Of a stretch of DNA of 64,000 nt, positions 18,999 through 28,927 are shown one piece after another; the stretch's first letter is position 1, and each line of letters starts with the position of its first letter. The stretch comes from Bodo saltans (lineage: Eukaryota; Euglenozoa; Kinetoplastea; Eubodonida; Bodonidae): NCBI GenBank assembly GCA_001460835.1, contig CYKH01002252.1, positions 91,830-155,829 on the forward strand, given 5' to 3'. The notes beneath the pieces are model-generated. The model made no database searches, had not been told where the DNA came from, and saw nothing but the letters and a program-made list of their open reading frames with translations. The position numbers and the translations under genes were made by a program.

Positions 18999-19256
18999 AC
19001 CCCCTGCCTTTTGCGAACTATTTAAAGGTACTTTCACAACACACTGTTCTCTCTTCACAAATGTTTGATTTGTGCTTTGCAAATGTGAGCATTGGTCACA
19101 TGCGCAAAGAGATCCGTTAACAAAATTGAGGGGGGGTTTTGTCTTGTCTTCTCAATATGCCAGTCAATTGGGTTTGGTGCACGTACCTTTACCTTTCTTT
19201 TTGTTTGATGTCGTCAACGAAGAATACCCCGAAAGAAGTGCCTTTCGAGGAATACA

Positions 19257-21830
19257 ATGCAAACGAAGTTATTACTTGCTTCCATCGTCGTTGTTGCAGT
19301 GACGATTGCTGCAGTCAACGGTATCCTGCACGAAGATGAAATTGGAAAGCGTGATTGGCGCTTAGCTGGAGTTGGTCGTCTCGAGCAGGCAGCCATCATC
19401 AACACGCCCACGGCAAAGCAAACTATGGTCAGTACCAAGAAGGGTGTGGTCGCTGCGTTAGCGACACTCGACAAGGGGACAATCCGGTGGCGCCACGTTC
19501 TTGGGGAGCCGCAAGTGTGCCTCTCAGCAAATGCCAAATCCACTCTTGTGATGGATAAGCGTGGTGTGGGGCATGTGTTTCACACCGTCACGGGCTCCCT
19601 GGTCACCGCGTTCAGCGTGAACTTGGAGAGCCGCACTCTGGCAGATTGCTTCCTTGACTCTGCTCGTGGAAAGGGTCATGCTCACGTTGTGGCGTTCTCG
19701 GGCTCAACGGTGGTGTACGAAGCATTCAGCCTCAATGATGATGCGTCTGACCTCGAAGCGCGTCCTGTGGAGCTTACCAACATCATTGAGACGTCATCTG
19801 CCGTCACTGCAGTGAAGCTTGCCGGAGACGTCAATATTTGGATCGAGCGCAATGGCACCGGAGTCGACGTCGTTGCCCTCCAAGGGGACAAGAAAAAGCA
19901 GCTCACCAAGACGGATACAATGGGCTACCTCGGTCAAACAAGCCCCACAGGCGACGCGTTCCTCTCATTCTACAAGGGTGAGACAGGCCCGAAGAATTCT
20001 GAGGCCGGCCGCCTGGTCAGGATCATGTCCGCAGAGAACGGTGTCATCAAGTCAAAGGATGAGAAGAAGGGCACGTCGTGCCAAGCCTGTCGTACCGGAC
20101 TGAGCGTCCTGGAGACGGCTGCCACCAAGGAAGGTGCGGGTACCTCCACCACGGGCGATGTTGTCCTTACGATTCGCGAAAGCGAAGAGAACTTCTTTTT
20201 GCATGTCGCCTCGAAGAGGTTCACTGTTGCCTACCGCGGCCACTTTCCGCCGGCAGTCATTGCAGCACGTCAAACTGACAAGAAGGCAGAAGTCCTCCTC
20301 CGCACCGACAACAACCACATCCTGTTCGTAACCGCCTCACTTGACGACGAGGCTGCCACTGTCGCGTGGGAACGCTTCGAAGGCATCACTGCTCCAGCGC
20401 AAGTCAAGATTGTGCGACTTGGCGACAAATCTCTTGTGAGTGCTGAGGAAGAGGCAGATCACTTCGGCTTCAATGTGGACGCCATCGTCCTCTCCACATA
20501 CGGCACTCTTTACCGCGTCCCAGTTGCCAACAATGGCTCCCACGTGCAGGTTATCGCGGACGTCTCTGCGACACTGCGCAAGGTGCTCGACACCACGCAC
20601 ACCTGCGGCACACAGTACAAGGAGTTGGTGATCAGTGACGACGGCATCGCCACAATTGTTGCCCAGTATGGTGCCGAGACAGTGCTCATCAACGTTGAGC
20701 TTTCAACCGGTATCGTGACGTCCACCAGCGGACCAGTTGTTGGCGCCACCCTCCAATCACCCAACCTGCTCCTCGATGCCGACTTCAAGCTTGCCGTGGG
20801 GACCCCGTCCGTTGTAGCCCAGTACTTCTACAAGGTTGATCAGAAGGCGGGCAAATTGTCTGGCCTGAAACTCCCAGCTGGCGCATCCACAGCGATTCCG
20901 ACGTGGGAAGTATCCCTTGGCTCGATTGTGTCTGTTGCTGCCCCTAAAGACAAGCTTACTGTGCTGACCACCGAGTACTTACGCGTGTTCCCGAACACGA
21001 GCAAGATTAACGAAGTGCGCCGCAAGTATCCCACCCAAAACATCGTTGCTGTCGCCACGCAGAGCGCAGAGGACGATGTCCTCACTGTGTTTATTGTCGA
21101 CACAATTACAGGAAATATTTTAGCCTCCGTGCAGCACCAAGAAGCACGTGCCCCTGTGCATATGATCATCGTAGAGCATGTGGTTGTGTACCACTTCCTC
21201 AACACCGATCGCATGCGTTACGCTCTTGGTGTGTTGGAACTGTTTGAACGAGAGGAAGTGATCGTCAGCGATGCAACGACCGCGTCCCCAGCACAAGCTG
21301 TCGCATCGTTCTTCGTGTCCCAGAAAACGTTCAGTTCTCTGACCGCTCGACCACCGGTTGTGGCCTCGATGGTGCTTGCATTCCCCGGCGGTGCATTGAG
21401 TGCTGTAGGCGTCACGACGTCGTACCTTGGCATCAATCGCAAGCAACTTTTGTTTGCGCTGGCCAACGGCCACGTCCACGCTGTGGACCTTAGGGCTGTC
21501 TGCTTCGGCGGGCAAGTCAATCCTCAGAAGCCTGAGGAAGTCTTCCAACATGTGATGCTGCCAAGCATCAATATTGTCTCGCACATCATGGAGGTTGCCC
21601 AGCCGCGTCTGATTGTCAGCACCCCAACTGAGCTGGAAAGCTCCGCCCATGTTGTGGTCGCAGGTTTGGACCTGTTCTACACTCGTGTCTCAGCAGGGAA
21701 AGCGTATGACATGGTTAACGAAGACTTCAATCACACAGGCCTCATGCTGGTGTGCGGCGTCATGGGAGTACTGAGCATTGTGACAAGGTACTTCGCTGGA
21801 CGCAAGGCGCTCAAAAATAACTGGGCGTAA
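19257..21830 (+). CDS. EMC1: EMC1, ER membrane protein complex subunit 1
   Basis: This 857-residue protein has a cleavable signal peptide (residues 1-22), then the family N-terminal motif with GK.DWR and VGR near residues 30-42, and an IRWRH block near residue 80. A long beta-propeller-type lumenal region follows. Near the C-terminus the hallmark EMC1 (DUF1620) blocks are present: NPQKPEE with a following LP.IN, LIVSTPTELESS.HV, and a DLFYTRV..GKAYDMVNEDFNH motif running into one transmembrane helix (about 828-846). The short cytosolic tail is lysine-rich. The EMC inserts tail-anchored and multipass membrane proteins in the ER, and EMC1 is its large lumenal scaffold. The length is somewhat below the human protein (about 990). 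Confidence 0.9.
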   Translation: MQTKLLLASIVVVAVTIAAVNGILHEDEIGKRDWRLAGVGRLEQAAIINTPTAKQTMVSTKKGVVAALATLDKGTIRWRHVLGEPQVCLSANAKSTLVMDKRGVGHVFHTVTGSLVTAFSVNLESRTLADCFLDSARGKGHAHVVAFSGSTVVYEAFSLNDDASDLEARPVELTNIIETSSAVTAVKLAGDVNIWIERNGTGVDVVALQGDKKKQLTKTDTMGYLGQTSPTGDAFLSFYKGETGPKNSEAGRLVRIMSAENGVIKSKDEKKGTSCQACRTGLSVLETAATKEGAGTSTTGDVVLTIRESEENFFLHVASKRFTVAYRGHFPPAVIAARQTDKKAEVLLRTDNNHILFVTASLDDEAATVAWERFEGITAPAQVKIVRLGDKSLVSAEEEADHFGFNVDAIVLSTYGTLYRVPVANNGSHVQVIADVSATLRKVLDTTHTCGTQYKELVISDDGIATIVAQYGAETVLINVELSTGIVTSTSGPVVGATLQSPNLLLDADFKLAVGTPSVVAQYFYKVDQKAGKLSGLKLPAGASTAIPTWEVSLGSIVSVAAPKDKLTVLTTEYLRVFPNTSKINEVRRKYPTQNIVAVATQSAEDDVLTVFIVDTITGNILASVQHQEARAPVHMIIVEHVVVYHFLNTDRMRYALGVLELFEREEVIVSDATTASPAQAVASFFVSQKTFSSLTARPPVVASMVLAFPGGALSAVGVTTSYLGINRKQLLFALANGHVHAVDLRAVCFGGQVNPQKPEEVFQHVMLPSINIVSHIMEVAQPRLIVSTPTELESSAHVVVAGLDLFYTRVSAGKAYDMVNEDFNHTGLMLVCGVMGVLSIVTRYFAGRKALKNNWA

Positions 21831-22166
21831 GAAAAGAAAGAGAATTTGCTGAGAAGTGTAGAAGAAGAGAATGAAAAATCCCGAATTCATGCCGATGGAT
21901 TCGATTTGTGTGTGCTTTTGTGGTAGCAGATTGTGAGAAGAGATGGGGGAAGCCCACGCGACCTATTCTAACACGCGATAACAAGAAAACAGGTTTGAGC
22001 GTATCGTTTTCGCGATGCCTCTGTTTCATATTGCTCAAGAACAACTCAATCAGTTACTGCGGTTGACCACAATTGTCCTTTTTTCTTCATGAAACTCTCT
22101 CAATTCATTTTATTTTTTTTGTTTGTTTGCCGAAATAAGGGTGGCATCAGGAAAGGGTACAAGTGA
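21831..22166 (+). other. Intergenic spacer, no gene seen
   Basis: Untranslated spacer. A T-rich run at about 22074-22128 precedes the ATG at 22167 and is probably the pyrimidine tract for trans-splicing. I see no RNA gene or repeat in it. Confidence 0.5.
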
Positions 22167-24266
22167 ATGTATTCCTTTAAGGAACCGAAGGATAGGTCGT
22201 CATCGGCGAAAGCTGCGACTAGGTCATCAAGGTCGGTCCCTGACTATGCCCCTCCCCCTTCAAATTCTTTTCTAGGACGAACACATGAGACTGCAGGCGC
22301 GTCGGGTCCAAGTGAAGTTGCCGACATGCAAACTCATAGCCGTGCACCCAAAACGTCAGTGACTTCTGACATGGCAGCATGGAAAGCCACCGTGCAAGCA
22401 GAACGGCAGCGGCGCCTCATCGCCTCTCAGAAGCGCGAAGCTGCTTCGCAGCAACGAAGGCAGGATCCAGTCAAAGGGATTCATGATGACGCGCATCAAC
22501 GAGCCATGGCGGCGAGGAGCTCCCCTGTCTCGCAACAACATAACGAGAGACTTCATCAATTTGAAACAGCGGAGCAGCACCGTGTTGTATCAGGACTCCA
22601 GACCACCATGTCTTTCGATGAGTATCGCAGTGCAATTCTGTCGACAAGACCAGCAGGAGAATTGGTCTCCACAATTCCTTCTAGCAGAAGTGCGTCTCGT
22701 GACTCAAGTCATCCTCCCCACGGCTCACTTCATTTGCAACGGCAGCCTCCGTCACCAGCAGATGTTCCACCCCAGCGAAGAGCGCCAGTTGGCGGCAGTA
22801 GCCCAAGTCCGATCACAATCCCGCACAAATGGATCGATCCAATGGACGTGGAGTACCGCCCAGCACGAAGCGTTGTGCGGCAGTACCGAGAGCAAGAGCC
22901 CAGCCAATACTTCTTGCGGAAAAATGTGTACGGTGCGGTAGACCAATACACAGACCAAGCTGCGTCCACGTATCAACGCCAAGCGTCATCGACTCCACGT
23001 GATCGCTCCTCCGGTGTTGTATCGCGGTCAATCAACAAAAGCTCCGTCGTCCCTCTTCGCCCTTACAAGGAACCGAGAGCAGTGTGGAGAGAAGCTCCTA
23101 TGACCCCGCAATACGACTTCCCCACGCCTCGCAGCACGACCCTGCGCAATCAACATATTGCCCAGCGTCGGAGAGCGCTAGAAGCGGCACCGGACGACAT
23201 TTGTTACGGTACGATAGGGCGTTCGAGCTCACTTTCATCTGCACGACCGGCAGACCGCCCAACGCGCACCGGGCATCCACAGCCTTTTGTAAGAACACAA
23301 TCGGCTACTGCCGTTGATCATCAACGGCACACTGTTGTTCGCCCAGGCTCGAAAGACGCTCGGCTTGTCGGCGCGCCGTCGCCACGTCCCAAGGTCACCG
23401 CAGCCATTTCAGAGCGCTTGATCAGTCCGCATCACAACGGCGCGAAGGCATTAAAGTCTCGTCGGCAAGGTGGAGATGGATATGGCGACGACTCCGTCGA
23501 ACGTTACGATAACTTTGAAGAAGATGAGCTCGATCCTGTGCCACTTACATTCGCACCCTCGCCAAAGATGCAATTCGACGAATCGTCGTCTGTTGCTTAT
23601 GGCGGTTTACAGGGCTCTCCTTCGACTCTGCGCCGGCATCATCCTGTGGCCTCGTCACCACAGCAGCAGCCTCGGCCATACTTTCCTGGGAACAACCATG
23701 ACTTCCGTCACGGCGACGCCTCACCGGGTGTGGATGTTTCACCGCCAACCCCATACCGATCTGCTGAGTATCAGCCCCTCACGGACTCCATCGATGCCGC
23801 CGATGTGTCTCTTGATACACCGCTTCGCCATAACACGTCACAGACACAGGAAAGAGTGCCACGTGGGCAAGAAGCGCCACGCAACCATTTTGACGACGCT
23901 AGGCGAGACCATATTGTCAGCGTCGATGCATCGCGTGAAACTGTAAAGCCAGCGTGGTCTATTCCGCAGCCAATGGTGCTTCCTACAATGCGTTCCCAGC
24001 GTGCTGACCTCTTCCAAGGCATCTCGGTGTTTGGTGGCGGTGGTACTCGTGGGGACGGTGCGGCGACTAGCATCACGGAAGCGGAAGGCAACCTTCGGCA
24101 GTCCTCCGTCCATGACCGACTTGAGCAAGATCTCTTAGCGAGAAGGAATGGTCGGCCATCCCCGCAGCGGTTATTCGCAGCTGCCCCGAGTGACGGGAGA
24201 GTTGACGAACTTTCAACTTCCAGGACACTGTTGAGGGACCTCGCGACGAAGCGAGTGCCTCGTTAA
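22167..24266 (+). CDS. Unrecognised, largely disordered basic protein
   Basis: I do not recognise this 699-residue protein. It is rich in S, R, P, Q and H and low in hydrophobic residues, so most of it is probably disordered. A helical basic segment of KATVQAERQRRL type lies at about residues 70-110. The most ordered-looking stretch is at about 215-275 (HKWIDPMDVEYRPARSVV then QYFLRKNVYG). Such proteins in kinetoplastids are often cytoskeletal, but nothing here proves that. Codon use and base composition match the neighbours, and one frame is open across 2.1 kb, so it is a real gene. Confidence 0.75.
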   Translation: MYSFKEPKDRSSSAKAATRSSRSVPDYAPPPSNSFLGRTHETAGASGPSEVADMQTHSRAPKTSVTSDMAAWKATVQAERQRRLIASQKREAASQQRRQDPVKGIHDDAHQRAMAARSSPVSQQHNERLHQFETAEQHRVVSGLQTTMSFDEYRSAILSTRPAGELVSTIPSSRSASRDSSHPPHGSLHLQRQPPSPADVPPQRRAPVGGSSPSPITIPHKWIDPMDVEYRPARSVVRQYREQEPSQYFLRKNVYGAVDQYTDQAASTYQRQASSTPRDRSSGVVSRSINKSSVVPLRPYKEPRAVWREAPMTPQYDFPTPRSTTLRNQHIAQRRRALEAAPDDICYGTIGRSSSLSSARPADRPTRTGHPQPFVRTQSATAVDHQRHTVVRPGSKDARLVGAPSPRPKVTAAISERLISPHHNGAKALKSRRQGGDGYGDDSVERYDNFEEDELDPVPLTFAPSPKMQFDESSSVAYGGLQGSPSTLRRHHPVASSPQQQPRPYFPGNNHDFRHGDASPGVDVSPPTPYRSAEYQPLTDSIDAADVSLDTPLRHNTSQTQERVPRGQEAPRNHFDDARRDHIVSVDASRETVKPAWSIPQPMVLPTMRSQRADLFQGISVFGGGGTRGDGAATSITEAEGNLRQSSVHDRLEQDLLARRNGRPSPQRLFAAAPSDGRVDELSTSRTLLRDLATKRVPR

Positions 24267-24380
24267 TCAAACCACAGTTTTTGTATGACTACTATGCCCA
24301 ACTAGACCAAGAGAGGAAAAGGAAGGCGACCAAACCTCTTTGTGGCATGAAACATGCACGCAAACCAGACTCACCATTTA

Positions 24381-24407
24381 CTTTTCTTTTTTTGTGCGTG
24401 TATGTAG
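24381..24407 (+). promoter_or_regulatory. Predicted trans-splice acceptor for RPA1
   Basis: A CT-rich run at 24381-24393 is followed by AG at 24406-24407, 18 bases before the ATG at 24425. It lies downstream of an earlier in-frame ATG at 24281, which supports 24425 as the true start. Confidence 0.5.
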
Positions 24408-24424
24408 GAACTCATAGAAAGCGG

Positions 24425-26407
24425 ATGACGCAAGCCATTTCATCTGGGTTTTGTCATTACTGTCATCATACTGAACCTCTTGCATCGCTGGATGAACTCA
24501 GCGCAACACAAGAGTCCCTTTGGCAACGACCCGTTCTTCAACTTCTTGACATTCAACTTTTCTCCAGTGACGAAGGTTGTTGTAATGAGCCCTCTCGATT
24601 CTATCTTGCGTTGTCGGACAGCAGACATTGTGTTTGGGGTATTGTTCCACCTGGGAGTGCCCTTGAGGCATCGATTCAAGCGTCTGATGTGGAATGTGGC
24701 TGTTTGATGACCATCGTCGACTACGTGGTGGTCGCCGCCAAGTGCGGCAAGTGTGTCATGGTCATTCTAGACGCACTGCACTCGTCAACGTCATTCTCGT
24801 TGATGGGAGAACCTGTTGTCAACAGCAAGTGGATGCAGTTGTCCAACAAGTCGCTTGTACAGCAGCGCTCTGAAGCGCAGGCAGCAACAGCAGCAGCCGT
24901 TGCTGGTCGAGCATCTGCGAGATTTCCTCACAAAACGTTCACAAACCGCTTCATGCGTGAGTTCCTTCCAGAGAATGGAGTTGTCATGCTCGACCCGATG
25001 GAGCGCTGGAGTGTTTCTGGCCGCGTCCTGTGGAAAAGTAAACTGAGAAGAATGGATACGAACGCCTCCAACTATGGTGGGCAGCAGCAACAGCATTATC
25101 CATTTCAGCGACATGAAAACGAACATGATGACGATGGTGCATTCCGATATGTGTTCGACTGTGTGTTGGTCGATGGACGAGGTGACGCCATGAAACTTGT
25201 ATTCTATGGATGTCGACGACACTTTGAGAGTGTGACGCAGGGGAAGTGTGTCCGGGTGTGCGACGGTTTGGTGAAGCGTGGTGACAATCACGAGCCTATT
25301 TGTTTGAATTTCCAAGAGCGCTCGATTGTTGAGCCTCTGAGTGAAGAAGACGATGGGAGGAGCATAGACGGCGATCAACAGGTCCACGGCGTGCCACCTG
25401 ACGACATTTCCAATTCCATGCCAACCAAACCAACGCGTTTGATAGGTGCATGTGCCGTTCCGTTTCTTACTGTTGGCGACGTGGTGAGAAATCGGGGAGT
25501 TGGAGATTTGATCACCGTTCAGGGGCAAGTTGTGGCCACCCAACCGTGTGTACAGATCCGTACTGTCCGTGGCAATGTCGACAAGATGAGCATCACGCTT
25601 CGAGAATGCGCACAGCGGGGCTCTCAAGCTGCTCCCTCATCCGGTCCGCTTTTATCCATTGAAGTGACTCTTTGGGATGAATCGGCACGCACTTGTCGTG
25701 CAATGCCAGGAGAACTATGGTGCATCCGAGATGCGACCGTGAGATTCTTTGGATCCGTCAAGCAGCTCTCCACACGTGCGTCCAGTGAACTGTTTCAGCT
25801 CCCTGCTACGTTCTTGGACTCATGGGACCCTGCTACTGTGTTTGCGGTACCCGGCAAGAACGACGAACACAAGAAACGTACGCGTACCATAGAACCGGTG
25901 CATCTTGTAGATGAGGAAGAAGACGGTGGGCCGCGTCTTGAAGGAGCGCCATTCTTCTTCGATGTCTGCCACGCAAACAATGCAGAGACGTCATTTCTCC
26001 TGTGTCGTATTTACCACATCAAGTTGCCCCTCTTTTATGTGGCGTGCAAATCGTGTGGAGGGCAAATGAAAGGAATGGCGTGCTTGTCGTGCTCATCCAG
26101 CACTACCGAGCTCCGCTTCTTGCTGCGCATGGACATCACAGATGGCGTGGATCAGCTGTCTGGTGTTGTAGGATTCACGAGCGTCGCAGAAACGTTGTTT
26201 GGAGAGACAACGGCCTCGTTTCTGAACAAGATTGCTGCGGATCCCACTTTTGGGCAACGATCCATTGCAGATCTTATCGGTCTCCCCGTGCTGGTGAAGG
26301 TTGCTAAGAGTGGTACTGGGGTCCGACATATTCTTGAACTCAAGCACGTCGATCTGGCAATGACCGCAATAGAAGTTGCCAATGCTATTGCATCGTTTGG
26401 CTACTGA
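24425..26407 (+). CDS. RPA1: Replication protein A large subunit (RPA1)
   Basis: This 660-residue protein has four OB folds in RPA70 order. The first, at about residues 25-110, has LLDIQLF...FYLALSD and a KCVMVILD strand, as in the protein-recruiting DBD-F domain. The second, about 195-300, has the W.V.GRV and VFYG.....F signatures of DBD-A. The third, about 335-460, has the TLWDE motif containing the DNA-stacking Trp of DBD-B. The fourth, about 505-655, is DBD-C with a CxxC...CxxC zinc ribbon (CKSCGG / CLSCSS) inserted in the fold. RPA coats single-stranded DNA in replication and repair, with RPA2 and RPA3. An N-terminal DBD-F is reported as lost in trypanosomatid RPA1, so its apparent presence here is notable. 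A meiosis-specific paralogue is less likely because DBD-F and the zinc ribbon are both present. Confidence 0.8.
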   Translation: MTQAISSGFCHYCHHTEPLASLDELSATQESLWQRPVLQLLDIQLFSSDEGCCNEPSRFYLALSDSRHCVWGIVPPGSALEASIQASDVECGCLMTIVDYVVVAAKCGKCVMVILDALHSSTSFSLMGEPVVNSKWMQLSNKSLVQQRSEAQAATAAAVAGRASARFPHKTFTNRFMREFLPENGVVMLDPMERWSVSGRVLWKSKLRRMDTNASNYGGQQQQHYPFQRHENEHDDDGAFRYVFDCVLVDGRGDAMKLVFYGCRRHFESVTQGKCVRVCDGLVKRGDNHEPICLNFQERSIVEPLSEEDDGRSIDGDQQVHGVPPDDISNSMPTKPTRLIGACAVPFLTVGDVVRNRGVGDLITVQGQVVATQPCVQIRTVRGNVDKMSITLRECAQRGSQAAPSSGPLLSIEVTLWDESARTCRAMPGELWCIRDATVRFFGSVKQLSTRASSELFQLPATFLDSWDPATVFAVPGKNDEHKKRTRTIEPVHLVDEEEDGGPRLEGAPFFFDVCHANNAETSFLLCRIYHIKLPLFYVACKSCGGQMKGMACLSCSSSTTELRFLLRMDITDGVDQLSGVVGFTSVAETLFGETTASFLNKIAADPTFGQRSIADLIGLPVLVKVAKSGTGVRHILELKHVDLAMTAIEVANAIASFGY

Positions 26408-26514
26408 TGAGCAACGCGTTACAGACATATTTTTTTTTCCATTTTCGTTGCTGAATGACAATGTTATTGCGCCTCGGCATGCACGCATGCGCTTTCCCAT
26501 CTAATGTTTACGAT

Positions 26515-26562
26515 CCCTTCTTTTTCGTGTTTTCCTCGTTTAACAAGTCACTTCCTAAACAG
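26515..26562 (+). promoter_or_regulatory. Predicted trans-splice acceptor directly abutting the ZCCHC10-like ATG
   Basis: A long pyrimidine-rich run at about 26515-26541 is followed by the first strong AG at 26561-26562, immediately before the ATG at 26563. If used, the 5'UTR would be essentially the spliced leader alone. Confidence 0.5.
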
Positions 26563-26961
26563 ATGGCAGACCGTCTTCCTCCAAAAGGATACAGCATCAC
26601 CAGAGGGCCAGCTACCAACGCAGCTGTGCAATGTCAATCGTGTGGAGCCCAAGGGCATTGGACGTACGAGTGTCCAAAGAAAGCAAGCTCTTCATCTTCT
26701 ACTTCAGTGAAACCGTCAACAAAGCTTAGTCGCACTCAAATGCTGCGTTTCGGCATTCAGAAACCCCTTCAGGAAATTGCGCCTCCTAAAAGTGACCGTG
26801 AAGTGTACGATGAGCAATTCAAGGAAGCGGAGAAGCAACTCCTCGGCTCTGACGCAACAACTGCTTCTGCGGGCAAAAAGCGACCGAGAGAAGAAGCCAC
26901 CATCACCGCCAAGCATAGTGAGCCTGCTAGTGATGCGCCAAACCCACTAGATCAACTCTGA
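26563..26961 (+). CDS. ZCCHC10-like zinc-knuckle protein
   Basis: This small protein (132 residues) has one CCHC zinc knuckle at about residues 23-36, spaced CX2CX4HX4C with the sequence C..CGAQGHWTYEC. The HWTYEC core is the signature of the ZCCHC10 family of nuclear proteins. The rest is Ser/Lys-rich and probably disordered, with a KKRPREE basic cluster that may be a nuclear localisation signal. The start at 26563 is chosen over an upstream in-frame ATG (26455) because the predicted splice acceptor lies between them and the extra sequence is pyrimidine-rich leader. The molecular role of ZCCHC10 proteins is poorly known; RNA binding is the usual assumption. Confidence 0.7.
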   Translation: MADRLPPKGYSITRGPATNAAVQCQSCGAQGHWTYECPKKASSSSSTSVKPSTKLSRTQMLRFGIQKPLQEIAPPKSDREVYDEQFKEAEKQLLGSDATTASAGKKRPREEATITAKHSEPASDAPNPLDQL

Positions 26962-27193
26962 CGGCAAATTAAGAGAACAAAAACAACGGTTAATCTTCGA
27001 GTGGAGTTCTGTACAATGGTTATGTTGATTTGTAATTGGCTTTACTTAACTGTGAAAGGTCTTTTATTTGCAAATGGCCTCATTGGTTTGACACTCACAT
27101 AGAAACAACACCAGCCTTCAAATAAATAGCAGTCGAAGGCGCCACTCCCTTACTCAAGTATATTGTGTTGACAGTTGCGCCTTCACAAAACTC

Positions 27194-28753
27194 ATGAGGA
27201 GACGTTCAGCGGCTCCATCTGTCAGTAGCAGGCCCAAGGTGATATTGATCGTTTTAGTGCTCAGTATTTTTACGTACTTCAACTACAAATGGGCGTTAAG
27301 CAGCCGAGGCAGTGGAGGTGGTTCTCGATCTGCTCCTGGGACGACTGGTGGCAAAACCTCACAACAAGCAACCGGTGCGGCTGGGCTTACCGTCGAAGAA
27401 CATCCCTCACAAGTGCCTGCGACGCAGCAAGTACCACATGAGAGTGGCGTGCAGTATTCCCCTGCAGGAGACCCCCACACAACAGCACCCGATAAGCAAA
27501 TTTTCAACATCAGCTTTACCGAAGCATTGAGTCTCTTCCAAGACAACCAGGCTGCTGAAGTGCATGAAGATATCAAGCAACCGACCAAAGGCTTTGTGGA
27601 TGTGCTAGAGCACCCTGATCACGGCGTCCTCCTTCCGCACGATCCCCTGCAAGTGTCTCCAGAGGAAGAATGGATGGCGTGTGACCAGCGCAATGCAGAG
27701 TTCACGGTAGAACGCGATGCGTTGTGTCAGCGGTACTTGAGCAACTTGAACAATATGCGCTCGATCAAGGCACTCTCGGCAGTTCTGAAGCGTGGTAGAA
27801 CTATCAAGTTCAAAATCTTTTATCATCACAATAACATTGAGGCGATTGTGAAAGTGTCACAAAATAAATTTGTGTTTGAGCCTGTCAGTGAGTATTTGGC
27901 TTACGCATTAGATCGAGAGCTGAACTTTACTCGAACTCCAACCGCTGCGTACGTGCCGCTGCCGTTAGATTTCATGAAAGCTGCGTCTGCCATCGTGTCT
28001 CCATTTTTTAGTCAATGGTTCCGTTACTTTATAATGGACTATGAATACACAAAGCGCTTCTTCGTGCACTGCTCCTATGCAGGAGGTCCGGAGGGACAAA
28101 AGGACTGTTCCCTTGTCTCCATACAGTTGTGGATGAAGGATCTCCATAGTGCGTTATACACCACCTTGGCAGTGCCTTACGAATACGACGAGCACTTTGC
28201 TCGTAAGTATTTGAACCCGACTGGTGCGAAAAGATGGCCACCGAAACCAGAGCGACTGCGCGCCGTTGGGGACTTGAATGTGAGGTTTATCTTCGATTTC
28301 ATGATGGGAAACACTGACAGGGGGATGAACGATCACAACAATTTTGTGTACGGAGGTTGTGACAGCACCACGCGGTGTGCTCCTGAGCCGCCAGAAGATC
28401 GCACCAAAGGCATCGCCAAGTACGCCTTCGTGGATCACGGTAGTAGCTTCTACTCTCGTAAGGAGCCTGAAGACAACCCGTTCACGGGAAACCTCACCGA
28501 CGTTCTTATTTGTCGATACCGCAAATCAACGTACGATTCGCTTAAGCGCTTCTTACCGACTAATGAAGACAAAGAACCTCTGATCACTGCTGTTCGAACG
28601 AAGCTTCCCAAAAACCTATTCCGTATCGTGAGCGTCCACACCTTCCAGCAAACTCAAGTGCGGCTCGAGAAAATTCTCACAGTCATCGAGACCTGCATCA
28701 CGAAATACGGGGCTGCCGGTGTGTTTTCCCTGCCTGAGTATTGGGAAGGCTAG
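27194..28753 (+). CDS. FAM20/four-jointed-like secretory-pathway kinase
   Basis: This 519-residue type II membrane protein has a basic N-terminus, one TM helix (residues 15-30), a Gly/Ser/Thr-rich stem (about 35-90), and a lumenal domain. In the lumenal domain IEAIVKVSQ (about 215) looks like the nucleotide-binding lysine strand. FDFMMGNTDRGMNDHNNF (about 366-383) matches the atypical catalytic loop of the FAM20C/FJX1 fold, with Asp375 as the candidate catalytic base. FVDHGSSF (about 412-419) matches the metal-binding DNG/DFG-equivalent. A CRYR..TYDSL motif follows, as in four-jointed. Known members phosphorylate secreted proteins or glycans in the Golgi. The substrate here is unknown. Confidence 0.65.
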   Translation: MRRRSAAPSVSSRPKVILIVLVLSIFTYFNYKWALSSRGSGGGSRSAPGTTGGKTSQQATGAAGLTVEEHPSQVPATQQVPHESGVQYSPAGDPHTTAPDKQIFNISFTEALSLFQDNQAAEVHEDIKQPTKGFVDVLEHPDHGVLLPHDPLQVSPEEEWMACDQRNAEFTVERDALCQRYLSNLNNMRSIKALSAVLKRGRTIKFKIFYHHNNIEAIVKVSQNKFVFEPVSEYLAYALDRELNFTRTPTAAYVPLPLDFMKAASAIVSPFFSQWFRYFIMDYEYTKRFFVHCSYAGGPEGQKDCSLVSIQLWMKDLHSALYTTLAVPYEYDEHFARKYLNPTGAKRWPPKPERLRAVGDLNVRFIFDFMMGNTDRGMNDHNNFVYGGCDSTTRCAPEPPEDRTKGIAKYAFVDHGSSFYSRKEPEDNPFTGNLTDVLICRYRKSTYDSLKRFLPTNEDKEPLITAVRTKLPKNLFRIVSVHTFQQTQVRLEKILTVIETCITKYGAAGVFSLPEYWEG

Positions 28754-28927
28754 AATTGAAATGTCTGTTTGTTGTCATGATTTGGATTCCGGATAGAACA
28801 AGTGCAAGCTGCTTGCTAATCTCATCAAATTGTTGACATCCTTTGACCCCGACAATCATGCTTTGTGCGTTGTTCGCTCATCATTCTACTTTTTCCCCCT
28901 GTTGCACTCACAATTTGAAGCAACATC

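Noticed and set aside
24281-24424. RPA1 starting at the earlier in-frame ATG 24281
   Set aside because: The predicted splice acceptor (24406-24407) lies between it and 24425, and the extra 48 residues are pyrimidine-tract translation without domain match.
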